The position numbers and the translations under genes were made by a program. From positions 620,001-684,000 of the forward strand of contig NZ_CP035042.1 in NCBI RefSeq assembly GCF_009834345.1: DNA of 64,000 bases, written 5' to 3'. Positions 63,166 through 64,000 of the stretch are shown here, in pieces (the first letter of the stretch is position 1; every line of letters starts with the position of its first letter). A model generated the notes under the pieces. It saw only the letters and a list, made by a program, of their open reading frames with translations. It searched no databases and was not told the DNA's origin. The DNA comes from Billgrantia tianxiuensis (lineage in GTDB: Bacteria > Pseudomonadota > Gammaproteobacteria > Pseudomonadales > Halomonadaceae).

Positions 63166-63951
63166 TCAGGTGTCGTCACGCTCTTCGGCTGGGGTGGTCT
63201 GGTCCGGCCGTTGCTTCTTGCGCCGCACCAGGCGACCGAACAGGATGCCGACCTCGTAGAGCAGGTACATGGGGATGGCGAGCAGGCTCTGGGAGATCAC
63301 GTCGGGCGGGGTCAGCAGCATGCCGACGACGAAACAGCCCAGGATGATGTAGGGGCGTTTCTTGGTCAGGCTCTCCACCGTGGTGGCCCCGGAGGCGATC
63401 AGCAGGAAGGTGGCGATGGGGATCTCGAAGGCCACGCCGAAAGCGAAGAACAGCTTGAGGACGAAATTCAGGTACTGATTGATGTCGGTCATCACCGCCA
63501 CGTTCTCCGGCCCGGTCTGGGTGAAGAACTGGAACAGCAGCGGGAAGACGACGTAGTAGGCGAAGGCGGCGCCGGCATAGAACAGCCCTACGCTCGAGGC
63601 TAGCAGCGGCAGGGCTAGGGCCTTCTCGTTGTCGTAGAGTCCGGGCGCAACGAAGGCCCAGGCCTGGTGCAATACGTAGGGGATGGCGACGAACACCGCC
63701 ACCACCAGGGTCAGCTTGAAGGGGGCCAGGAACGGCGAGGCCACCTCGGTGGCGATCATCTGCGAGCCTTCCGGGAGCATGCCCATCAGCGGTTGGGCCA
63801 CGAAGGTGTAGATCTCGTTGGCGAACGGGTAGAGCCCCAGGAAGATCACGAAGATCGCCACCACGGCGCGCAACAGGCGCGAACGCAGCTCGATCAGGTG
63901 TTCTATCAGAGGGGCCTGGCCAAGTTCCTGCTTGTCGTCGGAGTCGCTCAT
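63166..63951 (-). CDS. tatC: Twin-arginine translocase subunit TatC
   Basis: Six-span inner-membrane receptor for folded Tat substrates. 261 residues: LIEHLIELRSRLLRAVVAI at the N-terminus (conserved Glu), FLAPFKLTLVVAVFVAIPYV, the FPLLFQFFTQ helix with its following periplasmic Glu, and MLLTPPDVISQ. The charged C-terminal tail is Arg/Lys then Asp/Glu rich. Overlaps tatB by 4 bp (ATGA). Confidence 0.96.
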   Translation of the reverse strand: MSDSDDKQELGQAPLIEHLIELRSRLLRAVVAIFVIFLGLYPFANEIYTFVAQPLMGMLPEGSQMIATEVASPFLAPFKLTLVVAVFVAIPYVLHQAWAFVAPGLYDNEKALALPLLASSVGLFYAGAAFAYYVVFPLLFQFFTQTGPENVAVMTDINQYLNFVLKLFFAFGVAFEIPIATFLLIASGATTVESLTKKRPYIILGCFVVGMLLTPPDVISQSLLAIPMYLLYEVGILFGRLVRRKKQRPDQTTPAEERDDT

Positions 63952-64000
63952 CGGGAAGCGGCGCCCTTGTCATCGTCGGAAGGGGAGGACTCGTGGCTCG
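63948..64000 (-). CDS. tatB: TatB, C-terminal fragment
   Basis: The last ~17 codons of the gene upstream of tatC; the rest lies beyond the window. The visible tail is SHESSPSDDDKGAASR, a disordered polar end as in TatB. Identity rests on the tight ATGA overlap with tatC, the standard tatB-tatC arrangement. Confidence 0.65.
   Translation of the reverse strand, partial: SHESSPSDDDKGAASR

Overview
The window is a gene-dense, GC-rich (roughly 65% by eye) chromosomal segment of a gammaproteobacterium. Several things point to a Halomonas-like member of the Halomonadaceae: the long-form DapD, SlmA at the end of a coaBC-dut-algC-argB operon, a magnesium-type HemB, the DUF3087-like protein, and the ppx/rho and ppk/hemB neighbourhoods. 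This assignment is inference from gene content and order; no 16S rRNA is present. Almost everything is core housekeeping. No tRNA, rRNA, CRISPR array, prophage or transposase gene was found.

Layout. 1-6.1 kb: the 3' end of rpoH, then a leftward operon coaBC-dut-algC-argB-slmA, with radC divergent from coaBC. 6.2-9.8 kb: rpmB-rpmG, mutM, an RlmI-type rRNA methyltransferase, a DUF2007 protein and a thioesterase. 10-20.6 kb: ald, trpS, a YeeE/YedE transporter, an NAD-malic enzyme, acnA (leftward), a CPXCG protein, trxB, slyX (leftward) and an unusual membrane-anchored cold-shock-domain protein. 20.7-28.5 kb: a leftward operon map-glnD-dapC-yffB-dapD-dapE-orf that joins Met processing, PII signalling and the succinylase branch of lysine/diaminopimelate synthesis. 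28.8-50 kb: the classic rightward macro-operon rpsB-tsf-pyrH-frr-uppS-cdsA-dxr-rseP-bamA-skp-lpxD-fabZ-lpxA-lpxB-rnhB-dnaE-accA-tilS, covering translation, isoprenoid carrier, phospholipid, outer-membrane assembly, lipid A, replication and fatty acid supply. 50-64 kb: ppx (leftward), rho, ubiD-fre-folM, a 41-residue membrane microprotein, a DAHP synthase with an elaborate leader, a DUF3087-like gene, ppk and hemB (leftward), elbB, then tatC and the end of tatB (leftward).

Most interesting: the DAHP synthase (aroF-type) gene at 57208 is preceded by two consecutive small ORFs rich in Tyr, Trp and Phe codons. The first (56776-56907) carries a Y-W-Y-W-F run and is followed by a pause-type hairpin and a 15-bp intrinsic terminator with a competing antiterminator pairing. 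The second (57038-57202) has Y, YY, W, Y, W, F codons and ends 5 nt before the DAHP synthase start. It can form mutually exclusive hairpins, one of which covers the DAHP synthase ribosome binding site. This looks like a tandem transcriptional plus translational attenuator for entry into aromatic amino acid synthesis.

Other points. Two MITE-like palindromic repeat families lie in the dnaE-accA gap, and one recurs in the rho-ubiD gap. A promoter overlaps a terminator at lpxD/fabZ. Six genes (yeeE, uppS, cdsA, bamA, lpxD, rho) are each broken by one apparently missing G or C. Five of these are normally essential, and one added base restores the family-standard length in every case, so these look like sequence or assembly errors rather than pseudogenes.
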